64,000 bases of DNA from Vibrio fluminensis (lineage in GTDB: Bacteria; Pseudomonadota; Gammaproteobacteria; Enterobacterales; Vibrionaceae). The stretch lies in NCBI RefSeq assembly GCF_015278125.1, contig NZ_JADILO010000011.1, positions 52,251-116,250 on the forward strand, in the 5' to 3' direction. This document shows, piece by piece, positions 1 to 8,881 of this stretch. The notes under the pieces were generated by a model that was not told where the DNA came from, did not search any database, and saw nothing but the letters and a program-made list of their open reading frames with translations. The position numbers and the translations under genes are program-made. How positions within the stretch are numbered: position 1 is the stretch's first letter; each line of letters opens with the position of its first letter.

Positions 1-1079
1 ACCACCAGCAAAAATGCGGTTTGTTCTGCGCTAAGTAAACTTTGGCTTTGCGCCGCAGTAAAAATAACAAAGGCAAATTCGCCCCCTTGGCTGAGAATCG
101 CCGCAATACGACTACGCGATTTCGCTCGACTACCTGCCGCACGAGCTAAAGCATAAAGCAGTAACGCCTTAACCGTGATCAAGGCTAAAACGCCAAACAG
201 AATCTTCCACGGATGCAGCGCTAACAGACCTAGGTTAACCGCCATACCGACGGCAATGAAAAATAGCCCAAGCAACAGTCCTTTAAACGGCTCGATGGCG
301 ATTTCCAATTCATGACGATATTCACTCTCGGCAAGCAACACCCCCGCCAGAAATGCACCCAGTGCCATTGATAGCCCAAGCTGCTTCATGATCAGCGCAA
401 TACCAATCACCAACAGCAGCGCCGCGACAGTAAACAGTTCACGCACACCACTGGCGACCACATAACGAAACAGTGGTCGCAATAAGAAGTGCCCACCAAC
501 CAATAAGCCAATAACACCACCAAGCATCCACAAACCATCTTGCCAATTACCGCTGGTGTTGCCCGCGAGGAGTGGCAGCATCGCCAACATTGGGATCACC
601 GCGATATCTTGGAACAGCAAAACCGCAAAGCCCGATTGTCCGGTTTCGCTTCCTGCTAATCCTTGTTCTTCAATCACGCGTAACGCAATGGCAGTTGATG
701 AAAGTGCCAAGCCCATACCAATGGTTAAACTCACTTGCCAAGATAGACCCATTGCATTGGCGACACTGGCGATAAAGGCGGTAGTCAAAGCAACTTGAGC
801 TCCGCCAAGCCCTAAAATTGGACCACGCATTTGCCATAATTTTTTCGGATTCAGTTCAAGACCAATCAAAAATAGCAGCAATACCACGCCAAATTCAGCA
901 AAATGGAGGATTGCATCCACATCGCGAATCAATCCTAACCCCCATGGACCTATCGCAACCCCGGCAAGTAAGTAACCCAATACCGAGCCAAGACCAAGAC
1001 GCTGCGCCAATGGCACTGCCACCACTGCGGCTGTGAGGAAAATAGCACTGCTTTGCAAAAAGTCACTTTCAAGAGCCAT
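1..1079 (-). CDS. kefB: Glutathione-regulated K+/H+ antiporter KefB-type, 3' end outside window
   Basis: About 359 N-terminal codons of a CPA2-family potassium/proton antiporter; the gene runs off the left edge, so the rest of the transporter and the expected C-terminal RCK/TrkA-N domain are not visible. The reading begins [11 protein letters not shown] and continues as strings of hydrophobic segments, with the [10 protein letters not shown] and [13 protein letters not shown] motifs typical of KefB/KefC. In the family the protein exports K+ and acidifies the cytoplasm when glutathione adducts form. The start at 1079 overlaps the 3' end of kefF by 11 bp, the usual translationally coupled kefF-kefB arrangement. 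KefC is an alternative name; the adjacent ancillary subunit does not settle it. Confidence 0.85.
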   Translation of the reverse strand, partial: MALESDFLQSSAIFLTAAVVAVPLAQRLGLGSVLGYLLAGVAIGPWGLGLIRDVDAILHFAEFGVVLLLFLIGLELNPKKLWQMRGPILGLGGAQVALTTAFIASVANAMGLSWQVSLTIGMGLALSSTAIALRVIEEQGLAGSETGQSGFAVLLFQDIAVIPMLAMLPLLAGNTSGNWQDGLWMLGGVIGLLVGGHFLLRPLFRYVVASGVRELFTVAALLLVIGIALIMKQLGLSMALGAFLAGVLLAESEYRHELEIAIEPFKGLLLGLFFIAVGMAVNLGLLALHPWKILFGVLALITVKALLLYALARAAGSRAKSRSRIAAILSQGGEFAFVIFTAAQSQSLLSAEQTAFLLV

Positions 1080-1689
1080 TACCACCTCCCTGCTGAGTAG
1101 AATGTAAAGTAACGACCTCGCCACTGACTACATTCACATCCGCCAGCGGGTTTAACAACCACTGGTAATATTGGTCGGCATGTAACTCGCGCTCATTGTC
1201 AGACACATTACGCGCCCAATAGAGCACTAAAGGCTCAATCCAATTCATGCGACATAAGGCTGCCGTCAGTTCAAACGGCTGCAAGATCTGTTCAAGGGGA
1301 TATTTGTTGTAACCATGCTCACCAAACGCCTCTTGCTTACCCCCAGTGGTAATAACGCTACGCCAATATTTACCGCGCAGCGCACTGCCTTCACCATAAG
1401 CGAACCCTTTCTTACCCAACACTCGGTCGAGCCACTCTTTGAGTAGTGAGGGACAAGAATAAAGATACATTGGGTGATGGAAAACTATTACATCATGCTC
1501 AAGCAGTGCTTGATGCTCTGCATTTACATCAATAAAAAAATCTGGGTAGAGCGCGTATAGATCGCGCACAGTGACATTATCTAGTGAGGCGATCTTATTG
1601 ATCATCACTTGGTTAGCGACGGACGTTTGTGGCTCAGGATGAGCATACAAAATGAGAACTTTGACTTGAGCAGCAACTGATAAATCCAT
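1069..1689 (-). CDS. kefF: Glutathione-regulated K+-efflux ancillary protein, NAD(P)H-dependent oxidoreductase fold
   Basis: A 206-residue flavodoxin-fold protein of the NQO1/KefF family. It shows the N-terminal [14 protein letters not shown] strand-loop, the [16 protein letters not shown] segment that contacts FMN and quinone in relatives, and the [11 protein letters not shown] loop. Known members are peripheral subunits that activate the Kef antiporter and have quinone reductase activity. It is the first gene of a two-gene operon, its stop overlapping the antiporter start. The family is usually about 176-200 residues; a short N-terminal extension before VKVLILY suggests the start could lie a few codons later. 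KefG is the alternative ancillary type. Confidence 0.8.
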   Translation of the reverse strand: MDLSVAAQVKVLILYAHPEPQTSVANQVMINKIASLDNVTVRDLYALYPDFFIDVNAEHQALLEHDVIVFHHPMYLYSCPSLLKEWLDRVLGKKGFAYGEGSALRGKYWRSVITTGGKQEAFGEHGYNKYPLEQILQPFELTAALCRMNWIEPLVLYWARNVSDNERELHADQYYQWLLNPLADVNVVSGEVVTLHSTQQGGGNGS

Positions 1690-1823
1690 TCCGTGTACAG
1701 CATTCCTTTTATTTTCGTTATCATTTTGTTATACGCGGTTGAACGAGATAACGCAATGATCGACTTTTTCGACCAATCCTCCTACTATGCGTGCGGAAAC
1801 GATTAAAGAAAAAACAAAACTCT

Positions 1824-3746
1824 ATGATTACCTTCTCTGATATTCAATTGCTACGCGGTGGTAAGCCCCTGCTAGACAACGCATCTGCAACCATTCATCC
1901 AGGCGATAAAGTTGGCTTGGTCGGTAAAAACGGTTGTGGTAAGTCGACTCTCTTTGCTCTGATCAAAGACGAACTTTCCATCGATGCTGGTAATTTTAGC
2001 AAACCAGCGCACTGGGAGTTAGCTTGGGTAGCGCAGGAGACCCCAGCGCTTGACCGAACCGCTCTTGAGTATGTAATTGATGGTGATCGAGAATACCGTT
2101 CTCTTGAACAACAATTGACGCAAGCTGAACAAGCGGATAACGGCACACTCGTCGCTGAATTGCATGGAAAAATAGAAACCATCGGTGGCTACAGTATTCG
2201 TGCTCGTGCGGCAGAACTCTTGGATGGTCTGGGCTTTACTCAGCCACAAATGAGTTGGAACCTAACTCAGTTCTCCGGTGGTTGGCGTATGCGTCTTAAC
2301 CTTGCGCAAGCACTACTATGCCGCTCTGACCTGCTATTGCTCGACGAACCAACCAACCACTTGGACTTGGATGCGGTAATGTGGTTAGAACGCTGGCTAC
2401 AAAACTACCCTGGCACACTAGTACTGATCTCACACGACCGTGATTTCCTTGACCCAATCGTCGGTCGCATTATTCATGTTGAAAACCAAAAGCTGAATGA
2501 GTACACCGGTAACTACTCATCGTTTGAAGATCAACGTGCTCAGAAACTGATCTTGCAACAAGCCATGTATGCCAAACAGCAAAAGCATATGGCACACATG
2601 CAAAGCTATATTGACCGTTTCCGCTATAAAGCTTCGAAAGCTCGCCAAGCACAAAGCCGCATCAAAGCCCTTGAGCGAATGGAAAAAGTGCTGCCAGCAC
2701 AGTTTGATAATCCATTTAGTTTTGAATTCCGTGAACCAGAAGCCTTGCCAAACCCAATCATTATGATGGATGAAGCGTCAGCAGGTTACGGTGATAACCT
2801 TATTCTCGAGAAAATCCGCCTTAACCTCGTACCGGGTAGCCGCATTGGTCTGCTGGGTCGTAACGGTGCGGGTAAATCGACACTGATCAAATTGCTCTCT
2901 GGCGAGCATAAGCCACAAAGCGGTGAACTGACTTACTCTCAAGGGGTAAAAATCGGTTACTTTGCCCAGCATCAGTTAGAAACGCTGCACCCAGAAGAAA
3001 CGCCTTTGCAGCACATGATGCAGATTGCGCCAAAACACACCGAACAACAACTGCGTGATTACCTTGGTAGCTTTGGATTTCAAGGCGATAAAGCGCTGGA
3101 GAAAGTGGCGCCTTTCTCTGGTGGTGAAAAAGCACGTTTGGTGCTGGCATTAATTGTGTGGCAAAAGCCAAACTTACTACTACTCGACGAACCAACCAAC
3201 CACTTGGATTTGGATATGCGTCAGGCGCTAACCATGGCACTGCAAACCTTCGAAGGTGCAATGGTGATTGTCTCGCACGACCGTTACCTACTGCGTGCAA
3301 CAACCGATGACCTTTATCTAGTCCATGATCGCCAAGTGGCGCCATTTGATGGCGATTTAAACGACTACTACAAGTGGCTAACAGAGCAACAAAAAGCGGA
3401 TCGCCGTGAAGCGCAAGCGGAACAACCAGAGAAAAATACCGCTAACAGTGCCGCAGCGAAAAAAGATCAAAAACGCCGCGAAGCAGAGTTCCGTAAACTA
3501 ACGGCACCGATTCGCAAAAATCTGACAAAGCTTGAAGATAAGATGGATAAGTTAGGTGAACAACTTGCCAATGCAGAGCAACAATTAGCGGACAACTCAC
3601 TGTATGAGGCCGAAAACAAGGCTAAACTTAATCAAGTTCTCACGATACAAGCTTCCAGCAAAGCTGAGTTAGAAGACGTAGAAATGGAATGGATGGCTCT
3701 CCAAGAAGAGCTAGAGCAGATGGAACAGGAGTTCAGTGATCAATGA
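1824..3746 (+). CDS. yheS: ABC-F ATPase YheS
   Basis: A 640-residue soluble ABC-F protein with two tandem ATPase domains and no membrane domain. Domain 1 has Walker A GKNGCGKS (residues 34-41), signature FSGGWRMRL and Walker B LLLLDEPTNHLDLD. Domain 2 has GRNGAGKS near residue 350, signature FSGGEKARL and a second LLLLDEPTNHLDLD. The charged linker between them fits the ABC-F P-site tRNA-interaction motif, and a coiled coil ends the protein. ABC-F proteins act on the ribosome; the exact role of YheS is less settled. I chose ATG 1824 (MITFSDIQLL) because it matches family N-termini; the in-frame ATG at 1791 adds a lysine-rich stretch not found in the family. The 3' end overlaps the next gene by 4 bp. 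Confidence 0.92.
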   Translation: MITFSDIQLLRGGKPLLDNASATIHPGDKVGLVGKNGCGKSTLFALIKDELSIDAGNFSKPAHWELAWVAQETPALDRTALEYVIDGDREYRSLEQQLTQAEQADNGTLVAELHGKIETIGGYSIRARAAELLDGLGFTQPQMSWNLTQFSGGWRMRLNLAQALLCRSDLLLLDEPTNHLDLDAVMWLERWLQNYPGTLVLISHDRDFLDPIVGRIIHVENQKLNEYTGNYSSFEDQRAQKLILQQAMYAKQQKHMAHMQSYIDRFRYKASKARQAQSRIKALERMEKVLPAQFDNPFSFEFREPEALPNPIIMMDEASAGYGDNLILEKIRLNLVPGSRIGLLGRNGAGKSTLIKLLSGEHKPQSGELTYSQGVKIGYFAQHQLETLHPEETPLQHMMQIAPKHTEQQLRDYLGSFGFQGDKALEKVAPFSGGEKARLVLALIVWQKPNLLLLDEPTNHLDLDMRQALTMALQTFEGAMVIVSHDRYLLRATTDDLYLVHDRQVAPFDGDLNDYYKWLTEQQKADRREAQAEQPEKNTANSAAAKKDQKRREAEFRKLTAPIRKNLTKLEDKMDKLGEQLANAEQQLADNSLYEAENKAKLNQVLTIQASSKAELEDVEMEWMALQEELEQMEQEFSDQ

Positions 3747-4231
3747 GTAATAAGCGCGTATACCTTTCACTTACCCTAGAACGCCTTTGGCAGTTTAGCT
3801 TGCAATACTACAGTGTGCGAGAAGTGAAGGAAGCGTGCTTAACTCTGCAAAACCATCACCATGGTAACGTTAACCTCCTGCTGCTTCTCAAATGGCTGGA
3901 TGAACAAGGCGCGACTATCGCGCTTAGAGATTGGGCTCAAGTTGAACAATGCTTGAGCCGCTCTGAAACCCTTCTCAGTAGCTTTAGAGAGCTACGCCGA
4001 AAACTCAAACTTACTGTTCCCGATAGCTTATATCGAGAAACCTTGCAATTTGAACTGCAACTAGAAAAACAACAACAGTCAGATTTAGTCGATTGTATTA
4101 ATGGGCTTACTCTGCACAACGCCGAAGATGAACCATTGACTCTGCGTTATTGTCGTCAGTTAGATGGAGAGCACCTTTACTCCATTTTCTCTCAACCCTT
4201 TGCACCGGATAACCCAACTGACACGCTATGA
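3743..4231 (+). CDS. TIGR02444 (DUF2390) family protein, function unknown
   Basis: A 162-residue, leucine- and glutamine-rich, probably all-helical cytoplasmic protein. The opening LERLWQFSLQYYSVREVKEACL and a central LLLLKWLDEQG segment match the TIGR02444/DUF2390 family. No catalytic motif, signal peptide or membrane segment is visible. It starts 4 bp inside yheS and its end overlaps yheT by 4 bp, so the three genes are very likely translated from one mRNA; this yheS - TIGR02444 - yheT - yheU order is common in Vibrio and relatives. Function cannot be deduced from the sequence. Confidence 0.75.
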   Translation: MSNKRVYLSLTLERLWQFSLQYYSVREVKEACLTLQNHHHGNVNLLLLLKWLDEQGATIALRDWAQVEQCLSRSETLLSSFRELRRKLKLTVPDSLYRETLQFELQLEKQQQSDLVDCINGLTLHNAEDEPLTLRYCRQLDGEHLYSIFSQPFAPDNPTDTL

Positions 4232-5202
4232 CAAACTTTACCGCTGCCGCGGGCATGGCCAATGCCCATATGCAAACTCTAGCGCCACGTTTTATTCGTA
4301 AAAAAGCGCTGTTCGAACCCATTTGGCAAACTCTCGACACCCCTGACGGTGACTTCATCGATCTTGCCTGGAGTGAAGATCCGCAAGCCGATGCAGCACA
4401 AAACAAGCCGCTATTTATTCTGTTTCATGGTTTGGAGGGTTGCTTCTATAGCCCTTATGCCAATGGATTAATGTCGGCGTTTGCTAAGCAGGGTTGGTTA
4501 TCCGTGATGATGCACTTTCGCGGGTGTAGCGGTAAACCCAATCGCTTACCGCGCGCCTACCATTCAGGTGAAGTGGAAGATGCGCGTTTCTTTTTGCAGC
4601 AGCTCCAACAGCAATTCCCTCAGCAAACCAAGGTTGCGGTAGGCATATCTCTTGGCGGCAATATGCTGGCTAACTATTTAGCCGAATACGCTGAGGAGCC
4701 ATTGTTAGATGCGGCTTCGATTGTATCAGCACCACTGGATCTCTCAGCCTGCTCCAGTCGTATAGAGCAAGGTTTCTCTAAGCTCTACAAAGCCTACTTA
4801 CTCAAATCTCTCAAGCGCAATGCGCTGCGCAAACACCATCTACTCAAAGGAGAGCTTGGGCTCACCTACCAAACCATTAAGCGCGTGACTAAGTTATACG
4901 ACTTTGACGATCTCATCACCGCGCCACTGCATGGCTTTAAAGACGCTGAAGATTATTATCAGCGCTGCTCTGGTATCCATCGCTTACAACAGATCAAACT
5001 GCCTACGCAGATCATTCATGCTAAAGATGATCCCTTTATGACTGACGCGGTGATCCCCCACTTTGTACTGCCTGACAATATCGACTATCGACTGCTCGAT
5101 AACGGCGGCCATGTTGGCTTTGTCACTGGCTCACTACTCAAACCAAGATTCTGGCTAGAAGAGATGTTACCCGCTTACTATCAGCCACTAAAAAACGCAT
5201 AA
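4228..5202 (+). CDS. yheT: Alpha/beta-hydrolase, YheT family
   Basis: A 324-residue alpha/beta hydrolase of the YheT/ABHD1-3 group. The FHGLEGCFYSPY oxyanion-region motif lies near residue 67. The nucleophile elbow GISLGGNML supplies the catalytic Ser, and the late IHAKDDPFM and NGGHVGF segments carry the Asp and His of the triad. The family is annotated as putative esterases or hydrolases with unknown substrate. N-terminal ANAHMQTLAPRF is a hallmark of the group. It overlaps the preceding gene by 4 bp and is followed 54 bp later by yheU. Confidence 0.85.
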   Translation: MTNFTAAAGMANAHMQTLAPRFIRKKALFEPIWQTLDTPDGDFIDLAWSEDPQADAAQNKPLFILFHGLEGCFYSPYANGLMSAFAKQGWLSVMMHFRGCSGKPNRLPRAYHSGEVEDARFFLQQLQQQFPQQTKVAVGISLGGNMLANYLAEYAEEPLLDAASIVSAPLDLSACSSRIEQGFSKLYKAYLLKSLKRNALRKHHLLKGELGLTYQTIKRVTKLYDFDDLITAPLHGFKDAEDYYQRCSGIHRLQQIKLPTQIIHAKDDPFMTDAVIPHFVLPDNIDYRLLDNGGHVGFVTGSLLKPRFWLEEMLPAYYQPLKNA

Positions 5203-5256
5203 TATGAGAGCCAGAAAAGCTGGCGCTCATTTCAATCATAAAAGTAAGAGGTATTT

Positions 5257-5469
5257 ATGATTATCCCTTGGCAAGATATTGCTGCTGACACCCTAGACAA
5301 TTTAATTAGAGAATTTGTACTGCGTGAAGGAACCGACTACGGCACTGTCGAGATTTCATTGCAAGATAAAGTCGACCAAGTTAAAGCTCAGCTTGCGACG
5401 GGTGAGGCAGTCATCGTCTACTCCGAGCTCCATGAAACTGTGGATATTCAACTTAAACAGAAATTCTGA
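5257..5469 (+). CDS. yheU: YheU family protein
   Basis: A 70-residue acidic cytoplasmic protein beginning [20 protein letters not shown], which matches the YheU/UPF0270 family. The body is a helix followed by a GTDYG turn and a conserved [17 protein letters not shown] stretch. Function is unknown. A good ribosome-binding sequence (AAGAGG) precedes the start. It is the likely last gene of the yheS-yheT group, and no strong rho-independent terminator follows. Confidence 0.85.
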   Translation: MIIPWQDIAADTLDNLIREFVLREGTDYGTVEISLQDKVDQVKAQLATGEAVIVYSELHETVDIQLKQKF

Positions 5470-5653
5470 ACACGCTCCTAGGGCTACCAGACAAATAGCG
5501 AAATAAAGCAACATTGTGGATTGCTCTAGGATTATTTTTTAGCGTAAAAGTTAAAGCATGTTATATTGCTGTTATATACCCAAGTGACTCAACAACTTGT
5601 TGAGCTCGCTTAAGAACAATTAACAGGAACGTTAGTTTTAGACAGGGTTTGTC

Positions 5654-6523
5654 ATGTCAGCAAAGCATCCAATCATTGCCGTCACTGGTTCTTCTGGTGC
5701 GGGTACTACCACGACCTCCGAAGCCTTTCGCAAGATGTTCAATATGATGGACATCAAACCAGCCTGGGTAGAGGGAGATAGCTTCCATCGCTTTACGCGT
5801 CCTGAAATGGATGTGGAGATCCGCAAAGCCCGCGAACAAGGTCGCCATATCAGCTACTTTGGTCCGCAAGCGAACGACTTCCCGGCCCTAGCTGAGTTTT
5901 TCCGTCAATACGGTGAAGATGGCAGCGGTAAAGTCCGTCGCTACTTACACACTTTCGATGAAGCGGTACCTTACAACCAAATGCCCGGTACTTTTACACC
6001 ATGGCAAGAACTCCCCGAAGACAGTGATGTACTTTTCTACGAAGGTTTACACGGTGGCGTTGTTGATGGCGGTGTTAATGTGTCGCAGCATGTCGACTTT
6101 CTTATTGGTATGGTGCCGATCGTCAACCTTGAATGGATTCAGAAATTTGTCCGTGATACGCGAGACCGTGGACATTCTCGTGAAGCGGTAATGGACTCGA
6201 TAGTCCGTTCTATGGATGACTATCTAAACTACATCACCCCTCAATTCTCTCGCACGCATATTAACTTTCAACGCGTGCCTACGGTGGACACATCAAACCC
6301 ATTAGATGCGAAGGGGATTCCAAGCTTAGATGAAAGCTTTGTGGTAATTCGCTTGCGCGGCTTTAAAAATGTTGACTATCCCTACCTATTAGCAATGATA
6401 GATGGGTCATTCATGTCGCGTCATAACACGCTTGTTGTCCCTGGTGGCAAAATGAGTTTCGCGATGGAATTGATTGTCAGACCGATTCTTCAGCAGTTAA
6501 TAGAAACGGGAAAAATTGGCTAG
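5654..6523 (+). CDS. prkB: Phosphoribulokinase-like protein PrkB
   Basis: A 289-residue P-loop kinase beginning MSAKHPIIAVTGSSGAGTTT, with the Walker A loop at residues 12-19. It belongs to the phosphoribulokinase/uridine kinase superfamily; the enterobacterial and Vibrio PrkB members have no Calvin-cycle context and unknown substrate. The stretch around EGDSFHRFTRPEMD fits the phosphoribulokinase substrate region. The 183-bp upstream gap contains a 17-nt palindrome (CTCAACAA-C-TTGTTGAG, 5588-5604) next to an ATACCCAAGTGACT stretch that looks like a remnant of the TACCC-ended repeats seen elsewhere in the window. The gene lies just upstream of crp, as in other gamma-proteobacteria. Confidence 0.85.
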   Translation: MSAKHPIIAVTGSSGAGTTTTSEAFRKMFNMMDIKPAWVEGDSFHRFTRPEMDVEIRKAREQGRHISYFGPQANDFPALAEFFRQYGEDGSGKVRRYLHTFDEAVPYNQMPGTFTPWQELPEDSDVLFYEGLHGGVVDGGVNVSQHVDFLIGMVPIVNLEWIQKFVRDTRDRGHSREAVMDSIVRSMDDYLNYITPQFSRTHINFQRVPTVDTSNPLDAKGIPSLDESFVVIRLRGFKNVDYPYLLAMIDGSFMSRHNTLVVPGGKMSFAMELIVRPILQQLIETGKIG

Positions 6524-6711
6524 TTCTGTTACCCAAGCAACCTAGAAATACGAGTTTCATTGAGCACATCACCCTCACACGACTTTGAGATGGCTCGCAA
6601 CTAAGCGCTCTAGCTCTCCTTGTCTTTCCTTTGAATCAGGAAAGTGACGACGCTCTGAAGTACGCATTTTGAAGTGACTTAGGTGGCGATAAACACGATT
6701 ACTTTTCATAC

Positions 6712-6727
6712 CGTGATCATGTGCACG
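6712..6727. promoter_or_regulatory. Candidate CRP site in the 396-bp crp upstream region
   Basis: The gap 6524-6919 holds the crp promoter and leader and no convincing gene. CGTGATCATGTGCACG is a near-palindrome whose left half (GTGA) fits the CRP half-site and whose right half (GCAC) is one base off TCAC. CRP autoregulates its own gene in enterobacteria, so a site here is plausible. The imperfect half keeps confidence modest. Confidence 0.4.
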
Positions 6728-6919
6728 TTTTCACTTATAAAATAACACTGAGTACCCGATTAAAATCAAGAAATCCTTCGGGAAAAAGGATACTATTTGA
6801 AACCGAAACACAAGATAGCTTGCAGCACCAGTAAAGTGCTCTTATCCTAGTTATCCCCATTTTGGGCTTAGCAACAACATGGAAAGCGCAAGCGTACCCT
6901 GCAGAGGAAGTGAGATATT

Positions 6920-7552
6920 ATGGTTCTAGGTAAACCTCAAACCGATCCAACATTAGAGTGGTTCCTTTCACACTGTCATATTCATAAGTACCCATCAAAA
7001 AGCACGCTAATTCATGCGGGCGAGAAAGCAGAAACTTTGTACTACATCGTTAAAGGTTCTGTAGCGGTTCTTATCAAGGACGAAGAAGGTAAGGAAATGA
7101 TCCTTTCTTACCTAAACCAAGGTGATTTCATCGGCGAACTTGGTCTATTTGAAGAAGATCAAGAGCGCACAGCTTGGGTTCGTGCCAAGTCTCCTTGTGA
7201 AGTAGCTGAAATTTCATTTAAGAAATTCCGTCAACTTATTCAAGTAAACCCAGACATTCTTATGCGTCTGTCTTCGCAAATGGCACGTCGCCTACAAGTG
7301 ACTAGCCAAAAAGTGGGTGACCTAGCATTCCTAGATGTAACTGGTCGTATCGCGCAAACGCTACTAAACCTAGCGAAACAACCTGATGCTATGACTCACC
7401 CAGACGGCATGCAAATCAAGATCACACGTCAAGAAATCGGTCAAATCGTTGGCTGTTCTCGTGAAACCGTTGGTCGTATCTTGAAGATGCTAGAAGAGCA
7501 GAACCTAATCTCTGCTCACGGTAAAACTATCGTTGTGTACGGCACTCGCTAA
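6920..7552 (+). CDS. crp: cAMP receptor protein (CRP)
   Basis: A 210-residue transcription factor, the same length as E. coli CRP and nearly identical to it in the regions I can compare. The N-terminal cyclic-nucleotide domain carries [15 protein letters not shown] (residues 72-86) with the Glu73/Arg83 ligand pair; Thr replaces the enterobacterial Ser at position 84. The C-terminal helix-turn-helix [19 protein letters not shown] is intact. With cAMP it binds TGTGA-N6-TCACA sites and controls carbon use, competence and virulence in Vibrio. Monocistronic: a 396-bp leader before it and a strong terminator after it. Confidence 0.97.
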   Translation: MVLGKPQTDPTLEWFLSHCHIHKYPSKSTLIHAGEKAETLYYIVKGSVAVLIKDEEGKEMILSYLNQGDFIGELGLFEEDQERTAWVRAKSPCEVAEISFKKFRQLIQVNPDILMRLSSQMARRLQVTSQKVGDLAFLDVTGRIAQTLLNLAKQPDAMTHPDGMQIKITRQEIGQIVGCSRETVGRILKMLEEQNLISAHGKTIVVYGTR

Positions 7553-7580
7553 TTCACATTAAGTGAACGAGTAAGATTGC

Positions 7581-7606
7581 AAAAGCCACCCTCGGGTGGC
7601 TTTTTT
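7581..7606 (+). terminator. Rho-independent terminator of crp
   Basis: GC-rich hairpin AAAAGCCACC-CTC-GGGTGGCTTTTTT with a T-run, 28 bp after the crp stop codon. Confidence 0.92.
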
Positions 7607-7685
7607 CTTGAGCGGAATCGAGAATTTGGAACGCTTCGCTCCGAGATCGGACCTAGTCCTTCGAGATAAAACAACTTAAACCCCG

Positions 7686-7970
7686 TTCCATACACGAAAC
7701 ACTCCAATATCTGTCAGCGACAACATTCCGTGTGCGAAGCATTCCCGCATCCGTAAGCGACTGCGTTCCGTGCGCGAAGCATTCCCGCATCCGTAAGCGA
7801 CAGCGTTCCGTGCGCAAAGCATTCCCACCTCCGTGAGAGGCAACATTCCGTGCGCGAAGCATTCCCACCTCCGTGAGCGGCAGCGTTCCGTGCACGAAGC
7901 ATTCCCGCCTCCGTGAGCGGCAGTGTTCCGTGCTCGAAGCATTCCCGTCTCCGTAAGCGACAGCGTTCCG
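7686..7970. repeat. Tandem array of seven 40-bp repeats
   Basis: Units start at 7686 (divergent), 7726, 7766, 7806, 7846, 7886 and 7926, each exactly 40 bp, with a 5-bp start of an eighth at 7966. The unit opens TTCCGTGCGCGAAGCATTCC and continues with a variable CGCATCCGTAAGCGACAGCG half. Because 40 is not a multiple of three, each minus-strand frame cycles through all registers and stays open, which makes overlapping false reading frames. The array fills the space between the crp terminator and the stop codon of the DUF1338 gene (7978). There are no spacers, so it is not a CRISPR array. Confidence 0.95.
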
Positions 7971-7977
7971 TTATCGG

Positions 7978-8769
7978 TTACCCGTTGGTACTCTCAAATA
8001 TCTTATCGGCTGATGCGGCAACAAACCCAGGATAAAGCTCACCGTTTTCCATTGGGTAGCGCTTAGCAAACTCGTAGAAACCTCCGGGGATAAGCACTAC
8101 CCCATCATCAAATTCCACTTGAACTTTGTCTGCCATAGTAGACGACTGCTCTAACAATACATCTGGGGAACCTTTTACCTCACCACCCGATTGATTAATC
8201 ACAAAACCACAAGCTTTAAGGTAGTCATTCACCTGTTGCACTTGGTCAAACTGATTGAGCTGATTAACACTCACGGTAAAGTGGTTAGCGCCATAACCGT
8301 GCGCGGCTAACCACGCGGCGTACTCACTCTCTTGTGCGAGGCGTTGATAATCTTGATGCGTCAATTGCCAAGGGCGACCGGCGTACAAAAACTCACTACC
8401 TTGCATATCCTCCGCGGATACTTGAGCAACCAACTGTTTGACTATCATTTGTAGCTGCGTAGAGCACTCTTCAACTTTAAGTTGGCTGATAAACACTTTA
8501 GGTTGAGTTGGGTCAGGGTGTTGATAGTGCTTGGCGACCAGTTTTTTGGCTTCAAACAGATAATCGCCAGCCTCTTGGTAGCCTAACGCCAAGAAAGGTT
8601 TAGCTAACACCTCTAACTCAACTGGCGCTAAGTTGAAGGTACGCAGGGCTATGTGGTCATTGATTAGTGGTTCATCTTCTTGCAGCAGCTTATGCACATT
8701 ACCCGCGGAAGGGCAAAGGCGCGAGGTATAATCTTCCCATAGCGACTGGAACAATGTATCTGGCGTCAT
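7978..8769 (-). CDS. DUF1338 (HglS-like 2-oxoadipate dioxygenase/decarboxylase) protein
   Basis: A 263-residue member of the DUF1338 family. The characterised relative HglS is an Fe(II)-dependent 2-oxoadipate dioxygenase/decarboxylase that makes D-2-hydroxyglutarate in lysine breakdown. The family metal ligands are two His and one Glu, and candidates are visible here as DHIALRTF near residue 39, ANHFTVSVN near 165 and GGFYEFAKRY near 235. The protein is much shorter than HglS (about 460 residues), so the substrate may differ. It follows astA and astD on the same strand, 112 bp after astD, a linkage common in Vibrio, which suggests a job near arginine or lysine catabolism. Confidence 0.75.
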   Translation of the reverse strand: MTPDTLFQSLWEDYTSRLCPSAGNVHKLLQEDEPLINDHIALRTFNLAPVELEVLAKPFLALGYQEAGDYLFEAKKLVAKHYQHPDPTQPKVFISQLKVEECSTQLQMIVKQLVAQVSAEDMQGSEFLYAGRPWQLTHQDYQRLAQESEYAAWLAAHGYGANHFTVSVNQLNQFDQVQQVNDYLKACGFVINQSGGEVKGSPDVLLEQSSTMADKVQVEFDDGVVLIPGGFYEFAKRYPMENGELYPGFVAASADKIFESTNG

Positions 8770-8881
8770 AGCGCCTCCTTGTTTCGGTGTAGGGTGTCGT
8801 TATTGTTATTTGAGTGGTCAATCAAGTGTAGTGTAAGACTAAGTCACTAGAGCATTAACCTATGTGACTTAGTCTAAGTTT

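Noticed and set aside
1791..1823. N-terminal extension of YheS
   Set aside because: The Lys-rich stretch is unlike the family and ATG 1824 gives the expected start.
7653..7942. Overlapping minus-strand frames rich in Arg, Asn and His
   Set aside because: They come from the 40-bp repeat, whose period is not a multiple of three, so all frames stay open. No ribosome-binding site.
7686..7970. Possible CRISPR array
   Set aside because: Units are contiguous with no unique spacers, and no cas genes are present.
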